From Thalassotalea fonticola (GTDB lineage Bacteria; Pseudomonadota; Gammaproteobacteria; Enterobacterales; Alteromonadaceae), in NCBI RefSeq assembly GCF_032911225.1, contig NZ_CP136600.1, positions 1,054,001 through 1,118,000 of the forward strand: a stretch of DNA of 64,000 nt, written 5' to 3'. The notes beneath the pieces are model-generated. The model was not told the DNA's origin and did no database searches. It saw only the letters and a program-made list of their open reading frames with translations. A program made the translations under genes and the position numbers. Positions 8,273 to 16,521 of this stretch are shown here, piece after piece (within the stretch, counting starts at the first letter, position 1; every line of letters starts with the position of its first letter).

Positions 8273-9252
8273 TGTCTACATTTTGGAGTGTATGGATATC
8301 TGTTTTAACACTGGGTACCTTAGTAGGTTGTTACATACTACTACGTTGGTGTTTAAAAAACTTCGCTGGTGTTCCTGAAGGGGAATCAATGGGCCATGAG
8401 TTTGACGGTATCGAAGAATTGAACAACCCTCTTCCTAAATGGTGGAGCACGTTCTTTTTAGTAACTATTATTTGGGGCTTTGGCTACTTAGCGTTATACC
8501 CTGGTTTAGGTAACTACAAAGGTTTATTTGGCTGGAAAAGTTCTAACCAAGACGTAATGAGCCTTGCCGATTCAAAAGCACAAGTTGCCTCAATGAAAGA
8601 AGCTGGTTTTGCGGTTCAATATGACCGTGAAGTTGACCGTGCAAATGCTAAATTTGGTCCTATTTTTGCTGAATTTGCTAAGCAAGACGTTGAATCACTA
8701 AGTAAAGATAAAGCTGCGCTAAAAATTGGCCAACGTTTATTTTTACAAAACTGTTCACAATGTCATGGTTCAGATGCCAAAGGTACTACAGGCTTCCCTA
8801 ACCTAGTTGATAACGACTGGTTATACGGCGGTGATGGTGCAACTATTGAGCAATCAATTTTGCATGGCCGTAAAGCGCAAGGCATGATCGCCTGGGAAAC
8901 TATGTTAGGTGGCGATGAAGGCGTTAAAGAAGTTGCAGCTTACGTACTTTCTCTTAACCCTGAGCGTGCAACTAAAGTAGACTCAGCCCTAGCCGCTAAA
9001 GGTGAAGCTAAATTTGCTATGTGTGCAGCTTGTCATGGCGTAGATGGTACAGGTAGTACTGCAATGGGTATTCCATTAGGTGCACCAAATCTTTCTGACA
9101 ATACCTGGTTATACGGTGGTTCTGAGCGAGCAGTGCAAGAATCAATCGCTAATGGCCGTGCCGGTGTAATGCCTGCTTGGAAAGGTATTTTAGGCGAAGA
9201 TAAAGTACGTGTAATTAGTGCATACGTATATAGTTTATCTAACCAAGAATAA
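8272..9252 (+). CDS. ccoP: Cytochrome c oxidase, cbb3-type, subunit III
   Basis: The di-heme cytochrome c subunit that receives electrons from soluble or membrane cytochromes c. Seen: two N-terminal hydrophobic segments (about 5-24 and 58-76), then two cytochrome c domains with heme sites CSQCH (161-165) and CAACH (251-255), each followed later by a Met-containing loop for the sixth ligand. Length 326 is normal. Translation is probably coupled to ccoQ through the TAATG overlap, and a GGAGA ribosome binding site lies inside ccoQ. A terminator follows directly. Confidence 0.96.
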   Translation: MSTFWSVWISVLTLGTLVGCYILLRWCLKNFAGVPEGESMGHEFDGIEELNNPLPKWWSTFFLVTIIWGFGYLALYPGLGNYKGLFGWKSSNQDVMSLADSKAQVASMKEAGFAVQYDREVDRANAKFGPIFAEFAKQDVESLSKDKAALKIGQRLFLQNCSQCHGSDAKGTTGFPNLVDNDWLYGGDGATIEQSILHGRKAQGMIAWETMLGGDEGVKEVAAYVLSLNPERATKVDSALAAKGEAKFAMCAACHGVDGTGSTAMGIPLGAPNLSDNTWLYGGSERAVQESIANGRAGVMPAWKGILGEDKVRVISAYVYSLSNQE

Positions 9253-9268
9253 CTAAAGACTTTTTAAT

Positions 9269-9306
9269 AAAACCCTGTATGGCGATGCTAGACAGGGTTT
9301 TGTTTT
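9269..9306 (+). terminator. Terminator after ccoNOQP
   Basis: Arms AAAACCCTGT and ACAGGGTTTT (9269-9278 and 9292-9301) enclose a 13-base loop and are followed by TGTTTTG. It lies 17 bases after the ccoP stop, so it should end the oxidase structural operon and separate it from fixH-ccoI-ccoS. Confidence 0.8.
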
Positions 9307-9312
9307 GTATAC

Positions 9313-9577
9313 AAACCAATTTGATTAAATTCATTACCAACTCAGAGCTATGTTATAGGGTCCATAACAAGCAAAATTTATTTAGATATAGTTGTTCTAT
9401 ATTAAATGAATTTTGTGCAGTTAGAGTTCCTAGAACAAGCTCCCGAGGGTGAGTTTAAAAGGCTTATATGCTGCGTTATTGATTTTGACAAGGGAACAAC
9501 CATTCTCTTCAATCAATTACTTGCCTATAAGCCTTTTAATTCTCACTGAGTGGGAAGTAACTTAGTCAACTTGGTAT
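9313..9577 (+). repeat. 265-bp branched dispersed element, copy 1
   Basis: One of three copies in the window (others at 32855 and 41782). It is bounded by imperfect inverted ends of about 32 bp; the right end finishes TTGGTAT and the left end is a decayed form of ATACCAA. Inside are two further stems: arm A (GAGCTATGTTATAGG pairing with CCTAGAACAAGCTC, 9345-9359 and 9429-9442) and arm B (GAGTTTAAAAGGCTTATA pairing with TATAAGCCTTTTAATTCTC). It codes for nothing. It sits between the ccoP terminator and fixH, a region about 450 bases long that holds no gene. Confidence 0.85.
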
Positions 9578-9707
9578 TATTAGTTTTTATTTATTTATAA
9601 TTTTATTAAAAATATAAATAAGTAAAAATTTATATCGAGAATCACCCTCTTTATCGTTGATTAAATACACGGTAAAATAGCGCCTCAAATTAAACGAGAA
9701 ACAATTT

Positions 9708-10190
9708 ATGAAAACAGCTTGGTACAAAGAGCCATGGGCTTATTTAGTCTTCGGCCTTCCTTTAATTTCAGTTGTCGTTGGCACTACAGTTTTTTTTATC
9801 GCCAATAAAAATGCTGATACTGTAGTCGTTGATGATTACTATAAAAAAGGCAAAACCATTAACCAAGATATTCGTAAGTACAAGCTTTCACAAAAACTAG
9901 GCATACGTTTTGATATGCAAATTTCAAACAATGAGGTTATATTAAAACCAACCGGCATTGAAAAAACATTTCCTGTCCTTAACGTTAATTTTTATCATGT
10001 TACCATTGCTGAACGTGACTTTTCAGTAAAATTAACACCTGATGGTAACGGTTGGATGCGTCAAAGCTTTGATCAAAATGTCGAGGGAAAATGGCGAGTG
10101 CTAGTTACTCCATATGATAACAAATGGAAAATGCAAACTACTGTAGCCCTACCGCAATCGCAATTTTCCGAGTTTGAATTACAGTACTAA
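9708..10190 (+). CDS. fixH: FixH-family cbb3 oxidase assembly protein
   Basis: A 160-residue protein with one N-terminal membrane helix (about 10-32) and a periplasmic domain of the FixH/CcoH family, needed for assembly or stability of the cbb3 oxidase. The Asp-Asp-Tyr-Tyr-Lys-Lys-Gly motif after the helix (about 47-53) is characteristic, as is a Trp-containing beta domain later. It starts a second transcription unit, fixH-ccoI-ccoS and the following membrane gene, with short gaps. A TAAAAT hexamer at 9673-9678 may be its -10. No ccoG gene, often found just upstream of fixH, is present in the window. Confidence 0.88.
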   Translation: MKTAWYKEPWAYLVFGLPLISVVVGTTVFFIANKNADTVVVDDYYKKGKTINQDIRKYKLSQKLGIRFDMQISNNEVILKPTGIEKTFPVLNVNFYHVTIAERDFSVKLTPDGNGWMRQSFDQNVEGKWRVLVTPYDNKWKMQTTVALPQSQFSEFELQY

Positions 10191-10206
10191 TGAATAAACC
10201 ATTTAA

Positions 10207-12609
10207 ATGAATAATAAAAACTGCTTTCATTGTGGCGAAATAGTCCCGCCGGGTTTTTCCTTATCTGTGCTCATCGACAACAAAATGCAAGATATGTGTT
10301 GTATCGGTTGCCAAGCGGTAGCTACAGCAATAGTTGAAAATAATCTTGAAGACTATTACCGGTTTCGCAGTGAAAAAGGTAATAAAGTTGATGCACAAGT
10401 TCCCGACTCTCTATTAAATAATCAATTTATTGATGATGAAAATTTACAAACCGAATTCACTTTCGATGTGGATAATTGCAAAGAAACAATACTGTCTATC
10501 GATGGTATGTCTTGTGCGGCATGTGCGTGGTTAATTGAAAAACAATTATCGCAACAAAGCGGCATAGCTAAAATACAAGTTAACGCCACAACACAAAGAG
10601 CAACTGTTGTTTGGCAAAATGAGTTGATCAAACTCAGTGATATTTTGACGGCAATTAATCAAATTGGTTATCAAGCACTACCGTTTAAAGCAAATCTAGC
10701 TGAACAACGTAATAAACAACAAGCTAAAGCCTTTATACGCCGCCTTGGTGTTTCTGGAATTTTAACCATGCAAGTAATGATGATTGCTTTTGGTTTATAT
10801 TTTGGCGCATTTAGTGATCTGGCTGAGCATAATTTGGCTTATTTGCGCGGCACGAGTTTTGTTCTCACTCTCCCAATAGTTACTTTCGGTGCGTTTCCTT
10901 TTTACACTGGTGCTATATCAGCATTGAAAGCCCGTAGGTTATCAATGGATGTTCCTGTATCAATTGCCATTGTATTAGCGTTTTGTGCCAGTACTTGGGC
11001 AACATTTACTCGCTCGGGCGAGGTGTATTTTGAATCATTGGCAATGTTTACCTTTTTATTGCTTATTGGTAAATATTTAGAGTTTAGAGCGCGTGCAAAA
11101 GCCGCTGAAGTATCGGCTAACTTACTAAAACTCATGCCTTTAACGGCAACGAAATTACTCACCGTTAATAACCAAGTACAAGAGCAAGTGATCAGTGCTA
11201 AACAATTAGAATTAACCGATATAGTCATTGTTAAACCAGGAGAAACCATTCCTGGAGATGGATTAATACTGACTGGCCAGTCAAGTGTTAACGAGGCTAT
11301 GCTTACTGGCGAGCACTCGCCAGTACAAAAATCTAAAGGCGCAACGGTTTTTGCAGGCACAGTAAATGGTGATGGCAACTTAACCATAGAAATTATTAAA
11401 ACTAATTCAGACAGTTTTCTTACTAATTTGATCCGTTTAAGTGAGTCTGCACAGGCGCATAAACCAGCTATAGCTAAATTATCTGATCGTATCGCTCAAT
11501 ACTTTGTCGCATTAATATTGTTAACCGCAATTGCTACTTCCATTTACTGGACCATACATTCACCCGAAGAAGCATTTTGGATCACCCTTTCGGTTTTGGT
11601 AGCTACCTGCCCATGTGCGCTTTCTCTTGCCACACCCACAGCACTAACTTGCGGCACAATTAGGCTTAATAAAGACGGCATCATGATTAAAAATGCCCAC
11701 GTATTAGAAACCATGCCAAAAGTAAATTGCTTTGCTTTTGATAAAACTGGCACGTTAACCAATGGTGTGTTTGCTATAACCAAAGTTAATTTACTTAATA
11801 AACAATACGACAAAGAAAGTGTGCTAGCCATTGCTGCGGCTTTAGAAGCTCATTCTGAACACCCTTTAGCAAAGGCATTCAACCAATACAGAAACCACGA
11901 TATCAATGTTAATGATGTCGAAGTGGTTCCAGGTTGCGGTGTTAAAGGCACTAAGGATGGTCATCAAATATGTATTGGAAAGATAAGCTGGATAGAAGAG
12001 AGCTTATCTGTTGACGCTTGTTATAATAAATCACAGTGCTTACTCACCGTAGATAATATTCTTGTTGCTGCGTTTTATATGCAAGATACTTTACGTACTA
12101 ATACTAAGTCAGTGATCAACAGCATGCGTTTATCCAACATTGAAACGATGTTGATCAGTGGTGATAATAAGGCTGGGGTTAACGGTTTTAATCAGCAAGT
12201 AAAACTCGATCAAAGCTTTGACACCTGCAGTGCCAATGACAAGCTGAAAATTTTGGCTGATAAACAAAATGCAGGTAAAACTGTCGCAATGGTTGGCGAT
12301 GGCGTAAACGATTCACCAGTGTTTGCCCAAGCTCACGTATCGATTGCTATGGGAAGTGGTACAGAGATAGCGAAAAGTGGCGCCGACGTGATTTTAGTGA
12401 ACAATCATCTTGCAAGCCTGTTAAGGCTTAAAGCTATTGCGTTGAAAACCTCGAATATCGTTAAACAAAATTTTGCCTGGGCATTGGCCTACAACGCCAT
12501 TATTCTGCCGTTAGCGGTGTGTGGTTTTATCACCCCTTATATGGCAGTATTAGGTATGTCAGCAAGTTCGATTATTGTTGTTACTAATTCATTAAGATTA
12601 TTAAAGTAG
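10207..12609 (+). CDS. ccoI: Copper-translocating P-type ATPase for cbb3 assembly
   Basis: An 800-residue P1B-type ATPase (CcoI/FixI) that moves copper across the inner membrane for insertion into the CcoN CuB site. Domains in order: an N-terminal Cys-rich metal module (CFHC at 6-9, CCIGC at 31-35), a heavy-metal-associated domain with MSCAAC (101-106), membrane helices, the actuator loop with TGEH (368-371), the metal-channel CPC (468-470), the phosphorylation site DKTGTLT (Asp512) and the hinge GDGVNDSP near residue 697. Length and motifs are complete. It begins 16 bases after fixH and is followed at 7 bases by ccoS. Confidence 0.95.
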   Translation: MNNKNCFHCGEIVPPGFSLSVLIDNKMQDMCCIGCQAVATAIVENNLEDYYRFRSEKGNKVDAQVPDSLLNNQFIDDENLQTEFTFDVDNCKETILSIDGMSCAACAWLIEKQLSQQSGIAKIQVNATTQRATVVWQNELIKLSDILTAINQIGYQALPFKANLAEQRNKQQAKAFIRRLGVSGILTMQVMMIAFGLYFGAFSDLAEHNLAYLRGTSFVLTLPIVTFGAFPFYTGAISALKARRLSMDVPVSIAIVLAFCASTWATFTRSGEVYFESLAMFTFLLLIGKYLEFRARAKAAEVSANLLKLMPLTATKLLTVNNQVQEQVISAKQLELTDIVIVKPGETIPGDGLILTGQSSVNEAMLTGEHSPVQKSKGATVFAGTVNGDGNLTIEIIKTNSDSFLTNLIRLSESAQAHKPAIAKLSDRIAQYFVALILLTAIATSIYWTIHSPEEAFWITLSVLVATCPCALSLATPTALTCGTIRLNKDGIMIKNAHVLETMPKVNCFAFDKTGTLTNGVFAITKVNLLNKQYDKESVLAIAAALEAHSEHPLAKAFNQYRNHDINVNDVEVVPGCGVKGTKDGHQICIGKISWIEESLSVDACYNKSQCLLTVDNILVAAFYMQDTLRTNTKSVINSMRLSNIETMLISGDNKAGVNGFNQQVKLDQSFDTCSANDKLKILADKQNAGKTVAMVGDGVNDSPVFAQAHVSIAMGSGTEIAKSGADVILVNNHLASLLRLKAIALKTSNIVKQNFAWALAYNAIILPLAVCGFITPYMAVLGMSASSIIVVTNSLRLLK

Positions 12610-12616
12610 CTATTTT

Positions 12617-12856
12617 ATGAGTGTTATTTATATCCTTATTCCTATTGCCATTATTTTTACCGCTATTGCAATTTATTTATTTTTTTGGGCGGTAAAAACA
12701 GAACAGTTTGACGATTTGGAAAAACAAGGCATGAGCATTTTGTTTGATGATGAACCGGTAAGTAATAAAATTAGCAGCACTGCCACCGATACAAATAAAT
12801 CAAATGAATCTGAACTCCAAGATAACACCAGCCACTCAAATAAAGCTGACAAATAA
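12617..12856 (+). CDS. ccoS: cbb3 oxidase maturation protein CcoS
   Basis: A 79-residue protein with one N-terminal membrane helix (about 4-25) followed by the CcoS signature Phe-Trp-Ala-Val-Lys and Gln-Phe-Asp-Asp-Leu-Glu, then Ile-Leu-Phe-Asp-Asp. CcoS is required for cofactor insertion into cbb3 oxidase. The C-terminal 30 residues are a Ser/Thr/Asn-rich tail of no fixed sequence. It lies tightly between ccoI and the TauE/SafE-like gene. Confidence 0.9.
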   Translation: MSVIYILIPIAIIFTAIAIYLFFWAVKTEQFDDLEKQGMSILFDDEPVSNKISSTATDTNKSNESELQDNTSHSNKADK

Positions 12857-12862
12857 CTCCAT

Positions 12863-13531
12863 ATGGAATTAGACTTTTTATCCGCATTTTTAATTGGTAT
12901 TGCAGGTGCGGGGCACTGTGTTGCTATGTGTGGTGGCATAACTACAATGCTGACAGCCTCAATAGCAGACAAAACCAAGGCCAGTATCAGCCTAATTTTC
13001 GCTTACAATTTTGGTCGCATTTTTTCTTATTCAGTTGCAGGTGCAATTGCTGGATTTACCGGCTCTTTAGCTGCTAAGTCGCTCGGTTTTCCGATATTAT
13101 GGTTAAAAGTTATCGCTGCCTTATTCGTGATATTTTTAGGGCTTTATATTGCCAAGTGGTCTTTCGTTCTAGCAAAAGTAGAAAATATTGGTAAGTTTCT
13201 GTGGAGATACTTACAACCACTGAGTAAGAACTTTATCCCGGTAAAAAATGTTAAACAGTCTTTACTGTTAGGTATGGTGTGGGGTTGGTTGCCTTGTGGT
13301 TTGGTCTATTCCACCCTAACTTGGTCTATTGCCAGCGCGACATGGCAAAATGGCGCATTAATAATGCTAGCTTTTGGCTTAGGTACATTACCTGCATTAC
13401 TTACTTTAGCTTCAGGTTATAAATTTGTAACCGAAATGTTACGTTCTGATCTAATTCGTACATTAACAGCTATTTTACTGATTTTTTACGGCTTATTTTC
13501 GTTATTTATTGCCCTAAATCAAATATTTTAG
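12863..13531 (+). CDS. TauE/SafE-like membrane protein of the cco cluster
   Basis: A 222-residue integral membrane protein with about six helices, belonging to the group annotated as sulfite exporter TauE/SafE or DsbD-like transmembrane protein that regularly follows ccoS. The motif Gly-His-Cys-x-Ala-Met-Cys-Gly-Gly at residues 17-25 pairs two Cys with His and Met, which suggests metal (copper) handling; Trp-Leu-Pro-Cys-Gly recurs near residue 141. Inferred role: copper supply for the oxidase. A 6-base gap to ccoS supports co-transcription. Sulfite export is only a family label. Confidence 0.85.
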   Translation: MELDFLSAFLIGIAGAGHCVAMCGGITTMLTASIADKTKASISLIFAYNFGRIFSYSVAGAIAGFTGSLAAKSLGFPILWLKVIAALFVIFLGLYIAKWSFVLAKVENIGKFLWRYLQPLSKNFIPVKNVKQSLLLGMVWGWLPCGLVYSTLTWSIASATWQNGALIMLAFGLGTLPALLTLASGYKFVTEMLRSDLIRTLTAILLIFYGLFSLFIALNQIF

Positions 13532-13571
13532 TACCCTGCACCACATTAAATATGGAAATAGCTGTAATAAT

Positions 13572-14294
13572 ATGCCTCAAATAATACCGATTGCAAATAA
13601 CATTAAGTGTCAGAACTGTAGTATCAGTGAACTTTGTTTACCATTTAGTTTAAATGAAACCGAGTTGAACTTACTTGATGATATTATTCAACGTAAAAAA
13701 CCAATCCAGAAAAATACGCAAATATTTAAAGCTGGCGAACAATTGCATACTCTATATGCAATACGCTCTGGTACCTTTAAAACATTCATTATTTCTGAGC
13801 AAGGCGAAGAACAGATTACCGGTTTCCATTTAGCCGGCGATTTAATGGGCTTTGATGCCCTTTCAGCCAAAAGCCATCCGAGCTTTGCTAAAGCGTTAGA
13901 AACATCAATGGTATGTGAAATACCGTTTGAAGTACTCGATACACTATCAAGTAAAATTCCTAAGCTTAAAGCCCAAATGATGAGCTTAATGAGCGACGAA
14001 ATACAGTGTAACAGCGAAATGTTACTATTGTTGAATCGTAAAAATGCCGAAGAAAAGTTAGCAACATTTCTTGCTAATTATGGCCGTAGATTAGGTAACC
14101 GAAATTTGTCATCCGTTGAATTTAACTTACCAATGACCCGAAGCGAAATTGGCAATTATATTGGTTTAACCATAGAAACAATCTCTCGTTTAATGACCCG
14201 CTTTCAAAAAGAAGGCTTGATCAAAGTAGAGAACAAATTCATTACTATACTAGATAAAGATGCCTTATTAGAACTGGCCGGATACACTAAGTAA
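13572..14294 (+). CDS. fnr: Oxygen-sensing transcription regulator, FNR family
   Basis: A 240-residue CRP/FNR regulator (named EtrA in Shewanella). The four iron-sulfur ligands of an oxygen-labile 4Fe-4S cluster are present: Cys13, Cys16, Cys22 and Cys114, spaced as in E. coli FNR. The recognition helix has Glu201, Ser204 and Arg205, the E--SR pattern that reads TTGAT half sites. Order: N-terminal cluster loop, cyclic-nucleotide-type beta roll (about 30-130), dimer helix, winged helix (about 165-235). It sits next to its expected targets, the cco genes and uspE, where a perfect FNR box is found. Confidence 0.95.
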   Translation: MPQIIPIANNIKCQNCSISELCLPFSLNETELNLLDDIIQRKKPIQKNTQIFKAGEQLHTLYAIRSGTFKTFIISEQGEEQITGFHLAGDLMGFDALSAKSHPSFAKALETSMVCEIPFEVLDTLSSKIPKLKAQMMSLMSDEIQCNSEMLLLLNRKNAEEKLATFLANYGRRLGNRNLSSVEFNLPMTRSEIGNYIGLTIETISRLMTRFQKEGLIKVENKFITILDKDALLELAGYTK

Positions 14295-14331
14295 ACTTCC
14301 TCCTCTCATCTCTTTATGCGTTGATTTATAC

Positions 14332-14345
14332 TTGATTTAAATCAA
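14332..14345 (+). promoter_or_regulatory. Perfect FNR box before uspE
   Basis: TTGATTTAAATCAA is an exact, fully symmetric match to TTGAT-N4-ATCAA. It lies 37 bases after the fnr stop and 101 bases before the uspE start. A larger inverted repeat surrounds it: GCGTTGATTT at 14319-14328 pairs with AAATCAACGC at 14339-14348, so the region may also form the fnr terminator hairpin. Expected effect: anaerobic control of uspE by the neighbouring Fnr. Confidence 0.85.
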
Positions 14346-14446
14346 CGCGTTAATAAACCTTACATAAATTTTCAATACATATTTGTAACAATCGCCAGTT
14401 CATATTAAGCTTATATCAGCTTAATTATTTTTATATTGGTGAACGT

Positions 14447-15367
14447 ATGGAAAGTTATCAGAATATATTAGTCGTTATTGACCCTACAACTGAAGAACAA
14501 AAAGCATTAGCACGGGCATGTACTCTGGCTAAACATTCAGGAGCTAAGGTCACCGCATTTTTATCTATTTATGATTTTTCCTATGAAATGACCACAATGC
14601 TATCCGGTGAAGAACGTGAGGCTATGCGTGAAACGGTAGTTAAGGGTAGAGAAAATTGGCTAACTGATTTGATCGAAGACTTTGATTATGACATTCAAAC
14701 TAAAGTGATTTGGCATAATCGCCCTTTTGAAGCCATTCTTGCTGAAGTAAGAGATAATGCCTTTGATGTGGTCATTAAAAGCACACACGAGCACCCTACC
14801 TTACAATCAGTTATATTTACCCCAACAGATTGGCACCTTATTCGTAAGTGTTGGGTACCATTATTGTTAGTTAAAGAACACACCTGGCCTGATAATGGTC
14901 ATATTCTAGCTGCAGTAAACGCTGGTAGCGAAGAAGAAGAACATCAATCACTGAATAACAAAATTTCTGAAGAAGCAATCAATCTAGCTAAACTCATTAA
15001 CGCTGACGTACATTTTGTAAATTCATATCCAGGCACACCAATAAATATTGCCATAGAAATACCTGAATTTGATGCCAACGAATACAACGATGCAATGAAA
15101 CAACACCATGTTGATGTAATGAAAGAACATGGTGACAAATACAATATGGCTGAGCAGTACTTACACGTAGAAGAAGGCCTGCCAGAGGATGTTATTGAAA
15201 AAGTTGCCAACCAAATTGATGCTGAATTAGTGATCTTAGGCACAATTGGCCGCACAGGGTTATCAGCAGTTCTTATTGGCAATACTGCCGAGCATGTAAT
15301 TGACAGACTTAATTGTGATCTATTGGCATTAAAGCCAGATGGTTACCAATCGCCCTTCCTTAAATAA
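14447..15367 (+). CDS. uspE: Universal stress protein UspE
   Basis: A 306-residue cytoplasmic protein made of two tandem universal-stress domains (about 1-145 and 155-300), the UspE layout. The second domain ends with a nucleotide-loop-like Gly-Thr-Ile-Gly-Arg-Thr-Gly and Gly-Asn-Thr-Ala-Glu motif (about 264-281). The role is stress and growth-arrest survival. Gene order fnr-uspE is conserved in gammaproteobacteria. A perfect FNR box lies upstream, so oxygen limitation should control it. A hairpin terminator follows. Confidence 0.93.
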   Translation: MESYQNILVVIDPTTEEQKALARACTLAKHSGAKVTAFLSIYDFSYEMTTMLSGEEREAMRETVVKGRENWLTDLIEDFDYDIQTKVIWHNRPFEAILAEVRDNAFDVVIKSTHEHPTLQSVIFTPTDWHLIRKCWVPLLLVKEHTWPDNGHILAAVNAGSEEEEHQSLNNKISEEAINLAKLINADVHFVNSYPGTPINIAIEIPEFDANEYNDAMKQHHVDVMKEHGDKYNMAEQYLHVEEGLPEDVIEKVANQIDAELVILGTIGRTGLSAVLIGNTAEHVIDRLNCDLLALKPDGYQSPFLK

Positions 15368-15396
15368 AACCTCTATCGTTCTCATTTCTCCGTTAT

Positions 15397-15428
15397 AAGC
15401 ATTATTAGCTATATTATTAATGCTTTTA
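15397..15428 (+). terminator. Terminator after uspE
   Basis: AAGCATTA (15397-15404) pairs with TAATGCTT (15418-15425) and is followed by TT. It lies 30 bases after the uspE stop, and its right arm overlaps the -35 region of the ttcA promoter. Confidence 0.6.
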
Positions 15429-15452
15429 ACGTCAGATAGCCTTAGGTATAAT
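15424..15452 (+). promoter_or_regulatory. Sigma-70 promoter of ttcA
   Basis: A perfect -10 TATAAT (15447-15452) lies 17 bases after TTTTAA. The promoter falls inside the longer reading frame that opens at 15420, showing that the real ttcA start is the later ATG at 15486. Confidence 0.6.
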
Positions 15453-15485
15453 GCGCGCCTTGAAGATAACTATACGGTACGCAAC

Positions 15486-16430
15486 ATGTCACTACAGACG
15501 CTAAATCACCCATTAAACGATTCTGACATTAAAATTGCAAAGCAACAATTAGCAAAACTTGCTAAGCGCTTTCGCCATCATGTAGGTAAAGCAATCAGCG
15601 ATTACAACATGATTGAAGATGGTGACAAAGTCATGGTGTGCTTATCTGGTGGTGCCGATAGTTATACGATGCTTGATATTTTGCTAAAGCTTAAAGCTTC
15701 TGCACCAATCCACTTTGATATTGTTGCGGTAAATTTAGATCAAAAACAACCAGGCTTTCCTGAACATATTCTACCAAACTACCTTGAAGATTTAGGCGTT
15801 GAATACCATGTAATAGAAGAAGACACTTACTCTATTGTTATGGATAAAATACCAGAAGGCAAAACCACCTGCAGCCTTTGCTCACGCTTACGTAGAGGGA
15901 TTTTATACAGCACGGCAAAAAGGTTACACGTAACCAAAATCGCCCTAGGTCATCATCGGGATGACATGATTGAGACACTTTTGTTGAACATGTTCTTTAA
16001 TGGTAAAACTAAAACCATGCCCGCTAAACTTGTATCTGATAATGGCGAGCATGTAGTAATACGCCCACTGGCTTATTGCAAAGAAAAAGAGATTAAGCAG
16101 TATTCTTCATTAAAACAGTTCCCTATTATTCCATGCAATTTGTGTGGCAGTCAGCCAAACTTACAAAGACAAAATGTTAAAGCCATGCTACAAGACTGGG
16201 ATGTTAAATTTCCCGGCCGGGCAGAATCTATTTTCACTGCATTACAAAATGTAGTGCCTTCGCATTTAGCTGATCAGCAATTATTTGACTTTAAAAACGT
16301 TGATTTAAATACCGGTGTAATCAATGGCGGCGACATAGCGTTTGATAAAGAAGAAATAAACTCAGCAGCAAGCTTTGTTCAACCTAAATTTGAGCAAGGT
16401 GATCTGGTAAACATTATTGAAATTAAATAA
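15486..16430 (+). CDS. ttcA: tRNA 2-thiocytidine synthetase TtcA
   Basis: An iron-sulfur enzyme that thiolates cytidine 32 of tRNA using ATP. From the ATG chosen here the protein has 314 residues, normal for TtcA; an upstream frame of 22 codons overlaps the promoter and is not used. Seen: PP-loop motif Ser-Gly-Gly-Ala-Asp-Ser (54-59), Cys-x-x-Cys at 129/132 and at 217/220, and the Gly-His-His-x-Asp-Asp segment. The PP loop usually reads SGGKDS in this family, so the Lys-to-Ala change is notable. It closes the conserved fnr-uspE-ttcA order. Confidence 0.92.
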   Translation: MSLQTLNHPLNDSDIKIAKQQLAKLAKRFRHHVGKAISDYNMIEDGDKVMVCLSGGADSYTMLDILLKLKASAPIHFDIVAVNLDQKQPGFPEHILPNYLEDLGVEYHVIEEDTYSIVMDKIPEGKTTCSLCSRLRRGILYSTAKRLHVTKIALGHHRDDMIETLLLNMFFNGKTKTMPAKLVSDNGEHVVIRPLAYCKEKEIKQYSSLKQFPIIPCNLCGSQPNLQRQNVKAMLQDWDVKFPGRAESIFTALQNVVPSHLADQQLFDFKNVDLNTGVINGGDIAFDKEEINSAASFVQPKFEQGDLVNIIEIK

Positions 16431-16485
16431 TTCAGCTTTTTACCTAACTCACATTCACCTTAAAAGGCTAGTTTATTTATACAAT

Positions 16486-16518
16486 TAAAGCCCCGGTTAA
16501 CATATGTTATGGGGCTAA
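16486..16518. terminator. Bidirectional terminator between ttcA and the PepSY gene
   Basis: AGCCCC (16489-16494) pairs with GGGGCT (16511-16516), with the palindrome TAACATATGTTA in the loop region. Read on the minus strand it ends GGGGCTTTAATT just after the PepSY gene; it also lies 55 bases after ttcA. Confidence 0.6.
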
Positions 16519-16521
16519 GCA

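Noticed and set aside
9657..9670. FNR half site (TTGATTAAATACA) upstream of fixH
   Set aside because: The second half does not match and the position relative to the likely -10 element is wrong for an activator site.
10422..12978. Several long frames antisense to ccoI and ccoS (10422-10631, 10902-11387, 11544-11831, 12673-12978)
   Set aside because: They are shadows of strongly conserved genes on the plus strand, lack ribosome binding sites and have no protein-like features of their own.
15420..15485. Longer N terminus of ttcA
   Set aside because: It contains the TATAAT promoter and part of the uspE terminator, has no ribosome binding site and is not part of the family.
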